A DNA stretch of 64,000 bases, taken from NCBI RefSeq assembly GCF_000760695.4, contig NZ_JHEG04000001.1, positions 9,400,125 through 9,464,124 of the forward strand, given 5' to 3'. Positions 1 through 9,172 of the stretch are shown in pieces. Numbering within the stretch: the stretch's first letter is position 1; each line of letters starts with the position of its first letter. The notes under the pieces were generated by a model that was not told the origin of the DNA, did no database searches, and worked only from the letters and a program-made list of their open reading frames with translations. Position numbers and translations under genes: made by a program. Source of the DNA: Tolypothrix bouteillei VB521301. Lineage in GTDB: Bacteria > Cyanobacteriota > Cyanobacteriia > Cyanobacteriales > Nostocaceae.

Positions 1-1774
1 AAATGTCACATTCCCAAGAACCAGTTTTAAAGTTAAATTTTATTAACTCGTTTTCATTGAGAGATTTGAGAAAATAGTTAATAAAAAAAGGGGTTCCTTT
101 TGTCTTTTGATACACCAACTCCATAAGAGTTTCTGCTATTTCGGAAGAGCAGATAAGAGTATCAGCAATCAGATGTTTAATATGGCATTTTTTCAGAGTT
201 GATAGAGTTATTGTGTTGATAGTGACTGAGAGCTTACCAATCTCTTCTAAGGTCGCCAGAAGAGGATGTGCTGCGAAGACTTCATTATCTCGATAAGCAC
301 CAATAAGTAATAAATATCGAATGTCAAATTCACTCAGCAATAATTGTAATAGTTTTAGAGATGCTGAATCAGCCCATTGCAAATCATCGAGAAATATAAC
401 CAAAGGATGGTCTTGTGTAGTAAAAACTTGAATAAATTTTTTAAATAGTAAATTGAATCGATTGGTAGCTGCATTTCCTGAAAGTTCTATGACAGATGGT
501 TGTTCGCCAATTATATTTTCTAATTCGGGGATGACATCAATAATGACTTGTCCGTTTTCTCCTAAAGCTAATAAAAGTTTTGCTTTCCATTGTTGAAGTT
601 GTGCATCACTTTCACTCAGTAGTTGCTGGATTAGATCGCGAAAAGCTTGCACAAATGCAGAGAAGGGAATATTTTTTTGGAATTGGTCGTACTTCCCCCT
701 GATAAAGTAACCTCGTTGACGTACAATGGGTTTTTGAACGGCATTGACAACGACTGTTTTACCAATCCCTGAAAACCCCGCGACAAGCATGAATTCTGTC
801 TTTCCCGCACAGACTCTGTTAAAGGATTCAATAATAATGTCTACTTCCTTTTCCCTTCCATAGAGTTTTTCAGGAATCGCAAAGCGTTCTGAGATATCTT
901 GTTGTCCCAATTCAAAGATGTCAATAGACTGATTTTCTTGCCACTGATGCAAACATTTTTCTAGATCGTGCTTTAAGCCCAAAACGTTTTGATAGCGGTC
1001 TTCTGGATTTTTAGCTATCAGCTTGCTGATTATATTTGAGAGGACTAAAGGAATTTCTGGGTTAATGCTATGGGCTTTTGGTGGTTGTTTTGCCAGATGG
1101 CTGTAAACCAATTCTATTGGATCGCTTGAGCAGAAAGGTAGTTGTCCGGTAAGGAGTTCAAAGAAGGTCACACCTAAGGAGTAAAAGTCACTGCGCCAAT
1201 CAATTCCCCGGTTCATGCGCCCAGTTTGTTCTGGAGATAAATAGGGTAAAGTTCCTTCTAATAAGTTGGGGCTAATCAAGGTAGGATTTTCTCTAGGCAG
1301 CAGCGAAGCAAGACTGAAATCTATCAGTTTAACTTGGTGAGTGGTAGGATTAATTAGGATGTTTGAAGGTTTAATGTCTTTGTGAATAATTCGATGGCGA
1401 TACAATCCGTCTAAAGCTGTCACAAGCTGAAGAGCAATATGAAAAAATTCAGTTAAAAAAACGCTATTTCTTTCTAATCTCCAGTCAAATAGAGAAATTC
1501 CTCCAAAATCTTCCATGATGAGAGCATAACTATTTCGGTAGGTTTCCAGGCTGTAAGTCTGAATAATACCCTCAAGGTTCAAGTCTTTGGCGATGGTATA
1601 CTGATTGCGAAATTGAACCTGTTCGTTAAAGCTAGGATACTCGCTTCGCAGGAGCTTGATAACAACTGGTTTTTGGTCTGCGCTCCTAAGTCCTCGAAAA
1701 ACTAGAGTTTTTATACTGGAATAAATTGGCTCGTAAATTTGATAACCAGCTAGTTTCAGCACAAAGACTTCCAT
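1..1774 (-). CDS. Ser/Thr protein kinase with AAA ATPase region (partial, runs off window edge)
   Basis: About 591 codons are present, starting at the ATG at 1774; the C-terminus lies beyond position 1. The first ~270 residues form a eukaryotic-type kinase: HKDIKPSN catalytic loop and LIDFS in place of DFG, a variant I know from cyanobacterial multi-domain kinases of this type. From ~290 comes an AAA/NACHT-like ATPase: YGREKE entry, Walker A in GFSGIGKT, Walker B in VIFLDDLQWAD. In this family GAF and histidine kinase domains usually follow (Hstk-type), so the missing part probably holds those. Likely cytoplasmic signalling protein; signal unknown. The next gene upstream on the same strand is a separate histidine kinase, 73 bp away. 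Confidence 0.85.
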   Translation of the reverse strand, partial: MEVFVLKLAGYQIYEPIYSSIKTLVFRGLRSADQKPVVIKLLRSEYPSFNEQVQFRNQYTIAKDLNLEGIIQTYSLETYRNSYALIMEDFGGISLFDWRLERNSVFLTEFFHIALQLVTALDGLYRHRIIHKDIKPSNILINPTTHQVKLIDFSLASLLPRENPTLISPNLLEGTLPYLSPEQTGRMNRGIDWRSDFYSLGVTFFELLTGQLPFCSSDPIELVYSHLAKQPPKAHSINPEIPLVLSNIISKLIAKNPEDRYQNVLGLKHDLEKCLHQWQENQSIDIFELGQQDISERFAIPEKLYGREKEVDIIIESFNRVCAGKTEFMLVAGFSGIGKTVVVNAVQKPIVRQRGYFIRGKYDQFQKNIPFSAFVQAFRDLIQQLLSESDAQLQQWKAKLLLALGENGQVIIDVIPELENIIGEQPSVIELSGNAATNRFNLLFKKFIQVFTTQDHPLVIFLDDLQWADSASLKLLQLLLSEFDIRYLLLIGAYRDNEVFAAHPLLATLEEIGKLSVTINTITLSTLKKCHIKHLIADTLICSSEIAETLMELVYQKTKGTPFFINYFLKSLNENELIKFNFKTGSWECDI

Positions 1775-1847
1775 TTACATAACTTTTTTCTGCTTCCATA
1801 GCTTATAATTCCCATTTAGTTTGTGGAATTATCATTGGAGCAAAAAG

Positions 1848-3860
1848 TTACAAGGACTCAAGAACTGGCTGCTCGACGGGAATTTGAATGATGAATTCTG
1901 TTCCGCTCCCTGGTGTGGAAAGGCATTTCAACTGACCCCTATGTTTTTCAACAACGATTTGATAACTAATTGACAGTCCCATCCCCGTACCTTTGCCTAC
2001 AGGTTTTGTTGTAAAAAATGGGTTGAAAATTTTTTGACTAACCGTTTCAGACATTCCAACGCCGTTATCTGCAATGACAATTTTCACTTGTGACTTTGAG
2101 TCAAATTCCGTTGCGATCGCAATCCGACCGGGAGAGCAAGCTGTACCCGGCTTATTGCGGAAACGCCCTTCTACAGCATCAATTGCATTTGTCAGAATAT
2201 TCATAAACACCTGATTGAGTTGTCCGGCGTAGCATTCCACCAATGGCAGATCGCCGTAATGTTTAACAACCTCAATTTCTGGGTGTTCTGGTTTGGCTTT
2301 AAGCCGATGTTGTAGAATCAGCAACGTACTATCAATCCCAGAGTGCAGGTCAACGGGTTTGATCTCTGCCTCATCCATGCGCGAGAAGATGCGAAGCGAC
2401 TGTACAATTTCCCGGATACGCTCGGTTCCCATCTTCATTGAAGCTAGAATTTTGGGCAAATCTTTTTCAAGATACTCTAAATCGATCTCCACGAGGGTCT
2501 GTTCTATTTCTGAATCGGGTGGATACTTTTGCTGATAGGAATGAATCACGCAGAATAAATCTCTCATGTACTCGCTCAGATGAAAAACATTGCCGTGAAT
2601 AAAGTTCACCGGATTGTTGATTTCGTGGGCAATACCCGCTACTAACTCCCCCAGACTTGACATTTTCTCAGTTTGTACCAGATGAGATTGAGTTTGGGCA
2701 AGGTGTTGTAAGGTTTCTTGTAACTCCTGCGTTCGTTCTGCAACTCGTTGCTCTAGGCGATCGCGTGCTTCTTCTAGTTGGTGAGTGCGTTCTGCCACTT
2801 TCATCTCCAAAAATTGATTGGCAGTTTCAGCTTCAGCTTTGGCTTGCTTCAATCGGGATTGTTCGGCAGATTGCACGGACACCAAAACAGCAATAAGCAT
2901 CCCCGTCAAACTTACAACAGCAACTGCAATGCCATCCAACCAACTCAGTTTAGACTCAATATTTTCACGAGGAATGACCAAGGCAAGTGACCAGTTAGCA
3001 TGAGTCAGAGGCATGAAAGCAATGTACAACTGCTTGCTTTCCATTTGGACTAGCTCAATCCCTCGCTTGCGCTTTACCATCTTTTGTGCGATCCTCGCCA
3101 AACTTGGCTCCGATGATTCTACTAAACTGGGGGCAGGTTTTTCCTCAGTTGACATCAGGGCTCTATTTGGATGAACGATCGCCTGTCCTCTGGAATTGAG
3201 GGCAAAAGCATAGCTACCATGACCGTACTTTAAACTATTGACTGCCTGAGCTACGCGATCTACTGTTACTGCTCCATGCACAACACCAATAGGCGAACGC
3301 GCTAACTTTTTACTACTGTAAATGGGCGCAGAAATTGAAATGGACGGAAGCCCCGTTGCACGAGCAATCACCGGGTCATCAACATAAATTTCTCCCAACA
3401 TCGCCTTTTGGAACCACTGGCGATCTCGAACATTTGCCCGTAGGTTTGTAGCAGTACTATCACGCAAACCATCTGGGGTAGTTAGCCCGAATACGGAAAA
3501 ATCTTTGCTTCGAGCATCTTCCGCCTTTAAATAAGATTGAGCAACTGACCAATTTACCGAGCGAACTTGCTCTGTATAGGCTAACATATCAATTCTAGTT
3601 TTGAGAGTTGCCAGCCAACTATCAATTTCATCAGTGCCATGCTCAACCTTTAACAGAGCGTTTTGCTGCAAGTTTTCTAAGGTTAGCTTTCGCGTAACTT
3701 GGTAGCTGAAGAATGCTCCGACACTCACTCCCAACGCTGTACCACCCACAACAAGGTGAGACAGCAAATTGCGCCAGGATTTTACCCAGTTGTGTATAGC
3801 GAGAGATCGGCACGTTGACCGAGTTCTAGCAGTTAGTCGATCGGTTTTGGATGCAGGCAT
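1848..3860 (-). CDS. Membrane histidine kinase with Cache sensor domain
   Basis: 670 residues. A membrane helix at ~32-54, a periplasmic double-Cache-like sensor region to ~300, a second helix at ~308-330, a coiled coil with two AERT-type heptad stretches (~335-395), then the kinase core. H-box is HEINNPVNF with phospho-acceptor H412; N-box NILTNAIDAV (~554-563); G1 IADNGVGM; F-box FNPFFTTKP; G2 GKGTGMGLS. All catalytic motifs look intact, and no receiver domain is attached, so a separate response regulator is expected. Odd point: residues 569-578 (NKPGTACSPG), between the N-box and G1, are encoded by a palindromic repeat that also occurs in the truncated kinase at 15547-16308. Start is the ATG at 3860. 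Confidence 0.9.
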   Translation of the reverse strand: MPASKTDRLTARTRSTCRSLAIHNWVKSWRNLLSHLVVGGTALGVSVGAFFSYQVTRKLTLENLQQNALLKVEHGTDEIDSWLATLKTRIDMLAYTEQVRSVNWSVAQSYLKAEDARSKDFSVFGLTTPDGLRDSTATNLRANVRDRQWFQKAMLGEIYVDDPVIARATGLPSISISAPIYSSKKLARSPIGVVHGAVTVDRVAQAVNSLKYGHGSYAFALNSRGQAIVHPNRALMSTEEKPAPSLVESSEPSLARIAQKMVKRKRGIELVQMESKQLYIAFMPLTHANWSLALVIPRENIESKLSWLDGIAVAVVSLTGMLIAVLVSVQSAEQSRLKQAKAEAETANQFLEMKVAERTHQLEEARDRLEQRVAERTQELQETLQHLAQTQSHLVQTEKMSSLGELVAGIAHEINNPVNFIHGNVFHLSEYMRDLFCVIHSYQQKYPPDSEIEQTLVEIDLEYLEKDLPKILASMKMGTERIREIVQSLRIFSRMDEAEIKPVDLHSGIDSTLLILQHRLKAKPEHPEIEVVKHYGDLPLVECYAGQLNQVFMNILTNAIDAVEGRFRNKPGTACSPGRIAIATEFDSKSQVKIVIADNGVGMSETVSQKIFNPFFTTKPVGKGTGMGLSISYQIVVEKHRGQLKCLSTPGSGTEFIIQIPVEQPVLESL
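2134..2159 (-). repeat. Short palindromic repeat inside a kinase gene (copy 1)
   Basis: On the minus strand the core ATAAGCCGGGTACAGCTTGC (AAGC arms around a GGGTAC-type centre) matches the stretch at 16227-16246 in 19 of 20 bases. It is read in frame as KPGTAC in both kinase genes. A variant sharing GCGATAAGCCGG lies at 49460. Confidence 0.65.
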
Positions 3861-3986
3861 GGAGAGTTAAAGTTAAGCAGGCGCAATATGAACTACTCTT
3901 AAGATGCCCATGTCTCTCATCTTTCTAACTAACTTTTCATGTAATAGCTGTAAATAGAAAAGAATTGACTAAAAATATTCTCATAC

Positions 3987-4217
3987 CTAAAACTGCTTTT
4001 GCGCGAATAATAAAGCTCTCCTGCAATCCTCACAGACTCCTGTAGAGTCGAGATTCATGGGTCGGAAATGTTTAATCAAATGGTAGCGACCAAAAAACTG
4101 TTCGGGTGCTTCTCTTTGATACCCAATAGTTTGACACCAGACGCATTGAACCATCCATTTTCGTGTACGTGGGTCATTCAAATGCCATTGCGGATTTTTG
4201 TCTTGGCTTCTTGTCAT
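3987..4217 (-). CDS. Small protein with two CxxC pairs (zinc-ribbon-like)
   Basis: 76 residues from the ATG at 4217; an in-frame TTG lies six codons upstream at 4235. CVWC (near residue 25) and CEDC (near 62) are spaced as in small zinc ribbons. The rest is basic and Trp/His-containing (RKWMVQCVWC, GRYHLIKHF). No signal peptide or membrane segment. I do not recognise a named family. It could bind nucleic acid or be a metal-stabilised accessory protein; only the metal-site inference rests on sequence. Confidence 0.55.
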   Translation of the reverse strand: MTRSQDKNPQWHLNDPRTRKWMVQCVWCQTIGYQREAPEQFFGRYHLIKHFRPMNLDSTGVCEDCRRALLFAQKQF

Positions 4218-4367
4218 GCTGTTTTTTATTGCCAAATATCACTGCCGATCGAGAAAAAACTTTTGAAAAAGTAGATAACTGTAGTATGTTTTTGTAGTAT
4301 AACCGATAAAAGTCTTGTAAAGTAGTTGGGTTAAAGAAGAAAACCCAACCACATGGTTCTAACGATT

Positions 4368-5189
4368 CTAAGTCTGTTTCTGTGATGTGACTTGTGCTCG
4401 CTTGTTAACTTCCGACCAGTTCACCACGTTCCACCATTTCTCTAAGTACTCAGCACGACGGTTGCGATATTTGAGGTAATATGCATGTTCCCATACGTCA
4501 TTACCTATAATCGGGTAAGATCCCTCAGCAATTGGGTTGTCTTGATTGGGTGTCGATACAATTTGCAGTTGACCTTGGGGATTACGCACTAACCAAACCC
4601 AACCACTACCGAATTGCTTTGTTCCTGCTTCGTTAAATTGTTTTTTAAAAGCATCAAAACTACCAAAAGTTTGATTTATTTCTGTTGCGATTGCGCCTGT
4701 TGGTTCCCCACCACCTTGGGGACTCATAAGTTGCCAAAAAAGAGTGTGATTGAGATGTCCGCCTCCATTGTTACGTACTGTGTTACGAATATCCTCAGGT
4801 ACGCCGTTTAAGTCACGCAATAGAGATTCTACACTTTTGCTTTGCAGTTCGGGATGCTTCTTTAATGCATCGTTCAAGTTGTTGACATATGCTGCGTGGT
4901 GCTTGTCGTGATGCAGTTTCATGGTTTCTTCATCAATGACTTTCTCTAACGCGTCATAAGCATAGGGTAATGGCGGTAACTGTGCGGGGGTTTCTAGTTC
5001 GCGATCGACATAGGCTACAGGTAGAGTTTGTGTGGTTTGAGCTTGTGTTGCTGTTGGTGTTGCTCCCGGTGTCTCTGTAGAAGACTGTGAGTCAGCTGTT
5101 GGTGCTGTTGGTTGACAAGAAGCGAGTAGTGCAAACAGCATGATTCCTACCAAAAGGTAGCTGATTTGTTTCCACAAAAACCTCACCAT
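4368..5189 (-). CDS. sodA: Fe/Mn superoxide dismutase, membrane-anchored lipoprotein form
   Basis: 273 residues. The N-terminus is a lipoprotein signal (hydrophobic ~10-21, lipobox LLASC with Cys25), then a ~45-residue Thr/Gln/Pro-rich linker, then a full SOD fold. Metal-ligand motifs are visible: [21 protein letters not shown] and [11 protein letters not shown]. It converts superoxide to peroxide and oxygen; the lipobox places it on the outer face of the cytoplasmic (or thylakoid) membrane, as known for MnSOD of heterocystous cyanobacteria. Start supported by GGAG 6-8 bases upstream of the ATG at 5189. The Mn versus Fe choice is family inference. Confidence 0.92.
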   Translation of the reverse strand: MVRFLWKQISYLLVGIMLFALLASCQPTAPTADSQSSTETPGATPTATQAQTTQTLPVAYVDRELETPAQLPPLPYAYDALEKVIDEETMKLHHDKHHAAYVNNLNDALKKHPELQSKSVESLLRDLNGVPEDIRNTVRNNGGGHLNHTLFWQLMSPQGGGEPTGAIATEINQTFGSFDAFKKQFNEAGTKQFGSGWVWLVRNPQGQLQIVSTPNQDNPIAEGSYPIIGNDVWEHAYYLKYRNRRAEYLEKWWNVVNWSEVNKRAQVTSQKQT

Positions 5190-5374
5190 ATTTAGGCTCC
5201 AAATCCATATATTAATACATCGCAGGCTGTGATTAGCACAACACTCAGTATATGATTCTTCGTTGTTTTACGATAAGTAAGTTTGCTCGAATCATCTTCA
5301 CCGATTTGTAGTTGCGCTATCTTTACAGACAACTACAAACCGAAGCCAACGATTTTAGGATTTGTTCTATAGTT

Positions 5375-5788
5375 TTATTGTTGATTCTTGTCTACTGAAC
5401 TCAAAGGAGTATTGCGATCGACTTTCACCTCAAATGTTTGACTGTTCACTGTCACAACACTTTCGACAATTGGTGTCGTGCCACCAGGCGCTGTACCCTT
5501 AAAGGTAAATGTCCAAGTTCCATCACCATTATCTACACAAGGGACTTGTTCAATAGGTCCGTGCATTGAGTTTTCTGCACGATAATTCTCGATCCCTCCA
5601 TTAGCGGCTTCCGCTGCTTGACGAGCAACATTTTTAGCTCGACCCAAAGCAAGGATTTTATTGGTAGCATCAGGTCCTATTCTTGCTTGAGCAGTGCAGC
5701 TACTATTCGATTGAGCGTGCGTTGGCAAAACATTAAAAGCTAAAGTCAAAAAGACAAATGTAGCAGAAATTGCACTAAATTTTCTCAT
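5375..5788 (-). CDS. Secreted hypothetical protein
   Basis: 137 residues with a clear Sec signal peptide (hydrophobic ~5-20, cleavage probably after THA near residue 25). The mature part has two cysteines (CTAQAR and VPCVDNGDGTW) that could form a disulfide, and ends in a beta-rich stretch (TWTFTFKGTAPGG...SVVTVNSQTFEVKV). Not recognised. It stands alone between sodA and the 6001 gene with ordinary intergenic gaps. Probably periplasmic. Confidence 0.7.
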   Translation of the reverse strand: MRKFSAISATFVFLTLAFNVLPTHAQSNSSCTAQARIGPDATNKILALGRAKNVARQAAEAANGGIENYRAENSMHGPIEQVPCVDNGDGTWTFTFKGTAPGGTTPIVESVVTVNSQTFEVKVDRNTPLSSVDKNQQ

Positions 5789-5937
5789 GACAGGAAGCAG
5801 GAAAATATTGAGTGTTGTTGATGTAATAAAAATAACATAATATTAGAAGGCTCTTATTTGATTTTTGAAATATACGTAGGGTCAGCATTGCCCACCCTAC
5901 ATTAAACCTTTTCATAAAAAAATAGCACTCCTCACTG

Positions 5938-6002
5938 AGTTACAAACACCTCTTCCTTGTCTCCCTTGTCTCCCTTGTTCTGACTCAAATAAGATTGCTA
6001 TC
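5938..6002 (+). repeat. Interspersed repeat family R2, copy 1
   Basis: Begins TTACAAACACCTCTTCC, followed by TTGTCTCCC units, and ends CTCAAATAAGATTGCTAT. The same arrangement occurs at 23413-23714 (split by an insertion), 35617-35679 (inverted) and 58001-58074. It abuts the stop codon of the 6001-7431 gene. Confidence 0.75.
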
Positions 6003-7431
6003 ACTTCTTCTTCTTTTTCTGCTTTCCCTTTGAAGACGTATTTCTATCAAACAGATCTGCTGCTTGCATGAGGGGAGACTTTCGCTTTTTGGGTGGCTTT
6101 TCTGGTTTTATATCGGGTGGCTCGAATAGTCTTGGATTTGGCAAAAATGGGGCTTCTTTGTTATCAGTTATATCTGAATTAAAGTCTTTAAATTGATTGT
6201 AAAAAGATTCAAGATTGCCTTTACCTGGTTCAGTGGCAAGAGGGGTTACTTTTTCAATACTGCTGGCAAACAAAGCAGCTTCAGCAGTGAAATCAGCCTC
6301 AACAACACTATCGGGAGGTAACCAACGATGGACAAAATCTAATTGCCACAAGTACCGCTCGAAAACCTCAATCATTTTTGGTTTCAGTACACTTGTCACA
6401 GCAATAACCTCTTGGTGTATTGCTTGTCCGATGACTTGCTTGTTCAATAAAAAGTCATAGACATAAGGAATTCCCCAAAGTACGGCTGCTGCTTCAACCT
6501 GACCATCAGATAACAGTCCCCCAATCAATTGGGCAATATGTTTGTCTAATGTTTCTTCAGAAAAAGTAAAGAAGCGATCGGGATAACCCAATTCGTTGCG
6601 CGGTAACTCTCGCGCACTCAAAAATTCAAAAACAGAGCCCCAAATTCTTTGGCTTGTGATAAAACTGACTTGTTTTTGAGCAGCCATATAAATAGAAAAC
6701 GCCAATGATAAAGCACGTAGATTATCATCCCGTTTCTGTTCTGATTTAAAATCAGTAAAAAATTGTTGGTTGATTTCTATTTCTTTAGTTAAGTTGCGAC
6801 GAACTTCCGCAATCCAAAGTTGAGGTTCTTCCGTTACATACTGCTTGGCTGCATCGCCAAATGCATCCCAATCAACTGCTCCACCTTGTTGTAACTCTCG
6901 GTAAACTGTTTCCATAAGATCGATTAGGATGACGCCTGCTAGTTCATCCTCTGTACCGGGAAGTACTTCTCGTGAATTTTTAATAGGCTGATAAGTACTC
7001 TTGCATAAATCAACGATTTCCCGCGTTGCACCATAAAATCGCAGATACTCAATAACGGAAGACATCATGCGATCGATACCGCTAACAGGATCGTTCTTAA
7101 ATTGAGCCAGACAAGATCTCAAGAGTTCTGGTTGCTTGGAAAAAAGGTAATACTTTACCCGCAGGCTATCCAGATATTGAAATTCGCGAGCATAAAGATC
7201 GGGTTGCTGGTGCTGCACTTTTTCAATCAGTGCTAGAGCATCTGAAATGAGATTATTGCTATCTATCTCATCAACGAGTTCTACAAGCAACATCCCCAAA
7301 TCGCATTCCTCAATCGCTCTTGGTGGAATTGCATTTTCTAGCGCCTCTACCATCAACAAATGTTTGTCTTTTGCAGAAGCTGCTTCGTAGTTCTTGCACC
7401 ACTGTTGGGTGTTGGTCAAAATTAAAGACAT
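6001..7431 (-). CDS. Hypothetical alpha-helical (solenoid-like) protein with basic tail
   Basis: 476 residues, no signal peptide or membrane helix. The bulk is helical and TPR-like in character (e.g. LLVELVDEIDSNNLISDALALIEKVQ), without a recognisable catalytic motif. The last ~50 residues are low-complexity and strongly basic, with proline and lysine runs (PEKPPKKRKSP, then GKQKKKKK at the end). It lies 130 bp downstream of the FHA-domain gene on the same strand, so the two may be co-transcribed. Function unknown; a scaffold or phosphoprotein partner is a guess from context. Confidence 0.75.
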   Translation of the reverse strand: MSLILTNTQQWCKNYEAASAKDKHLLMVEALENAIPPRAIEECDLGMLLVELVDEIDSNNLISDALALIEKVQHQQPDLYAREFQYLDSLRVKYYLFSKQPELLRSCLAQFKNDPVSGIDRMMSSVIEYLRFYGATREIVDLCKSTYQPIKNSREVLPGTEDELAGVILIDLMETVYRELQQGGAVDWDAFGDAAKQYVTEEPQLWIAEVRRNLTKEIEINQQFFTDFKSEQKRDDNLRALSLAFSIYMAAQKQVSFITSQRIWGSVFEFLSARELPRNELGYPDRFFTFSEETLDKHIAQLIGGLLSDGQVEAAAVLWGIPYVYDFLLNKQVIGQAIHQEVIAVTSVLKPKMIEVFERYLWQLDFVHRWLPPDSVVEADFTAEAALFASSIEKVTPLATEPGKGNLESFYNQFKDFNSDITDNKEAPFLPNPRLFEPPDIKPEKPPKKRKSPLMQAADLFDRNTSSKGKQKKKKK

Positions 7432-7437
7432 AATTTA

Positions 7438-7458
7438 AAAGGATAAAGGATAAAGGAT
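7438..7458 (+). repeat. Heptameric tandem repeat (AAAGGAT)x3
   Basis: Three perfect copies of AAAGGAT just upstream of the 7431 start codon. A related CATCCTT/TTATCCTT motif lies at ~7528-7557 and again at ~54961-54990. This is the short tandemly repeated repetitive sequence type known from filamentous cyanobacteria. Confidence 0.7.
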
Positions 7459-7561
7459 AAAAAAATTTACCTTTCATCTTCAAAAAAAATGAATATCAAT
7501 CCCCAAATTTGTTTATGTATTTACTCTACACTTCATCCTTCACACTTTATCCTTCAAGAAG

Positions 7562-8350
7562 TTATTTTTTTCGCATCTTGCCAGGGAAACTGAAATTCCA
7601 CAGTTTCTCGCTAGTATACAAGCGATATCCAGCTATTATCAGACTGGAACCTGCAAGGATAGCTAACAGGGGTATTGGTGCAAAGGCTTTTTCTGTAAAC
7701 AACATAATTGAGATTCCCAATCCCATCAAAAGCCATCCTACGTTCTGGTTGATACGTGGTAAAGATAACGCTCCTACGGCTACAGCGCACAGTATAACAC
7801 CAGGAAGACGCATTTTAATCCCAATGGGTATATTGATTGCTAAAATCACTACACCTAAAAGCATCACCATTACGCCTGCAAATTTGTTAGAACGCTCTAC
7901 AAGAGATGGCTTGCTGTTTGCCAACAATTCAACCTGAATCACTGTAGGTAAGTGGTTCAACGCAGTTTGCTCGGATTGGACAACCGGAGTCTGCTTATTC
8001 AAAAACAAAAATGTGACGTTCCCTCCCGATCCCAAATCGATTTTGTCACCAAAGTTGAGTTTGTGGCGCTTTCCTGGCTTCAGCCTGATGCTGTTGACAA
8101 ACGTACCATTTGCACTGTTCATATCTAGGAGATAATAAGTGCCTTTTTCTACATGAAGTTCCGCATGAAGACGAGAAACAAAGTCAGCATTGGGTAAGTT
8201 AACAACGTTGATATCTGGTGCTATTTGGTCTTTTGGTTTACCAATACGAAGAACAGTAAAATTTAATGGCAAGTCAAACGAAGTGTTCGTTTGAACGTGA
8301 AAAAGCTCTAAACTCAGTCCTGTAGGCTGTGCTCTTGTTGTATTGTGCAT
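7562..8350 (-). CDS. FHA-domain membrane protein
   Basis: 262 residues. The N-terminal ~125 residues are a forkhead-associated domain: RIGKPKDQ, then FVSRLHAELHVEKGTYYLLDMNSANGTFVNS, with the conserved R, S-R-H and N-G-T features that read phosphothreonine. The C-terminal half has about four hydrophobic segments (~160-250), ending in a short basic tail (FPGKMRKK). It probably recruits a Ser/Thr-phosphorylated partner to the membrane. The neighbouring solenoid protein at 6001 is the obvious candidate partner, and eukaryotic-type kinases are encoded in the same window. Confidence 0.85.
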   Translation of the reverse strand: MHNTTRAQPTGLSLELFHVQTNTSFDLPLNFTVLRIGKPKDQIAPDINVVNLPNADFVSRLHAELHVEKGTYYLLDMNSANGTFVNSIRLKPGKRHKLNFGDKIDLGSGGNVTFLFLNKQTPVVQSEQTALNHLPTVIQVELLANSKPSLVERSNKFAGVMVMLLGVVILAINIPIGIKMRLPGVILCAVAVGALSLPRINQNVGWLLMGLGISIMLFTEKAFAPIPLLAILAGSSLIIAGYRLYTSEKLWNFSFPGKMRKK

Positions 8351-8670
8351 AACTTGTTCTACGGCTTCATGTATTAATTCATTGAGAAATTCCGATTCAT
8401 GTGTCTCAATTGTAATACCTGCACTGCCTGTAAATTATTATATTTAGGTAATTTATTGTAGAAAACACGCAAAGTCAAGCACCTGGGTCAAAGGCTTGTA
8501 CCAACAAGCGTTCAGCTTAATTGCTAGACTGAGGCAGCTTGGGTTTTATCAAAACTTGATATAGACAAAGATTGTATAAATAAAAACTCATGCATGATCG
8601 AGGTCGATCGCGCCTCAGATATCAGCTAACAGAAGAAACGCCGAATCTGCCAACCTCATTCACAAGTCCC
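8351..8670. other. Gene-free stretch upstream of the FHA gene
   Basis: About 320 bases with no convincing coding sequence. It holds HIP1-like GATCG clusters near 8600-8612 and an AT-rich patch around 8570-8585, but no clear promoter or hairpin. It separates the FHA gene from the small membrane protein gene; both are on the minus strand. Confidence 0.5.
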
Positions 8671-8889
8671 TCAGTCACCACCACCGCAGTCACCACCACC
8701 GCAGTCACCACCACCGCAGTCGCCACCATCGCTACCGCCATCACTACTATCGCTACTACTCCAGTTTCCAAGATCGATACTCCACGAGCTGCTATCAGTA
8801 TGACCGATGTTGCTACGTTTTTTGTTGCCAACAATGCTTGTACCAGCCAAAATCGCTCCTACTATTAACAGTCCAATAACAAGCTCCAT
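8671..8889 (-). CDS. Small membrane protein with (GGGDC) repeat tail
   Basis: 72 residues from the ATG at 8889, which has GAAGAG 6-11 bases upstream; an ATG 12 codons earlier is possible. One N-terminal membrane helix (MELVIGLLIVGAILAG...), then a Ser/Asp-rich linker (SSSDSSDGGSDGG), then GGGDC repeated three times to the C-terminus. The regularly spaced cysteines and aspartates suggest metal binding or cross-linking, but no function is known to me. The repeats are encoded by a 15-bp tandem repeat, so copy number may vary. Confidence 0.55.
   Translation of the reverse strand: MELVIGLLIVGAILAGTSIVGNKKRSNIGHTDSSSWSIDLGNWSSSDSSDGGSDGGDCGGGDCGGGDCGGGD
8676..8720 (-). repeat. 15-bp coding tandem repeat, three units
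   Basis: CACCACCACCGCAGT occurs three times in perfect tandem (plus-strand reading) and encodes the GGGDC units at the C-terminus of the 8671-8889 protein. Confidence 0.85.
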
Positions 8890-9172
8890 TTTGATCTCTT
8901 CAATATAAATTGCTAAGGGGGACATATTATGACTTCAAAACAACCTATTCTCTTTTCGGAAAATATTATTTATTAAAAATCGCCCAAAATTGACAAATTG
9001 TAGAAAATTTTCTTTTAATCTAGTGGGCAATCCCCAACGCTACTCCTTGCTACAGGCTGTCGTCCCTTACGTAACCGATGGTCTGGTAACTGCGAGCCAA
9101 TGTCATAAATACAGTACTTAAATCAAGCAACCGTATATTAAACTTGAGACTTATGATGAATGAAGCGATAAG

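Noticed and set aside
8590..8868. Plus-strand Thr/Ala-rich frame
   Set aside because: It is the reverse reading of the GGGDC tandem repeat gene, with repeats of TTAV. Low complexity.
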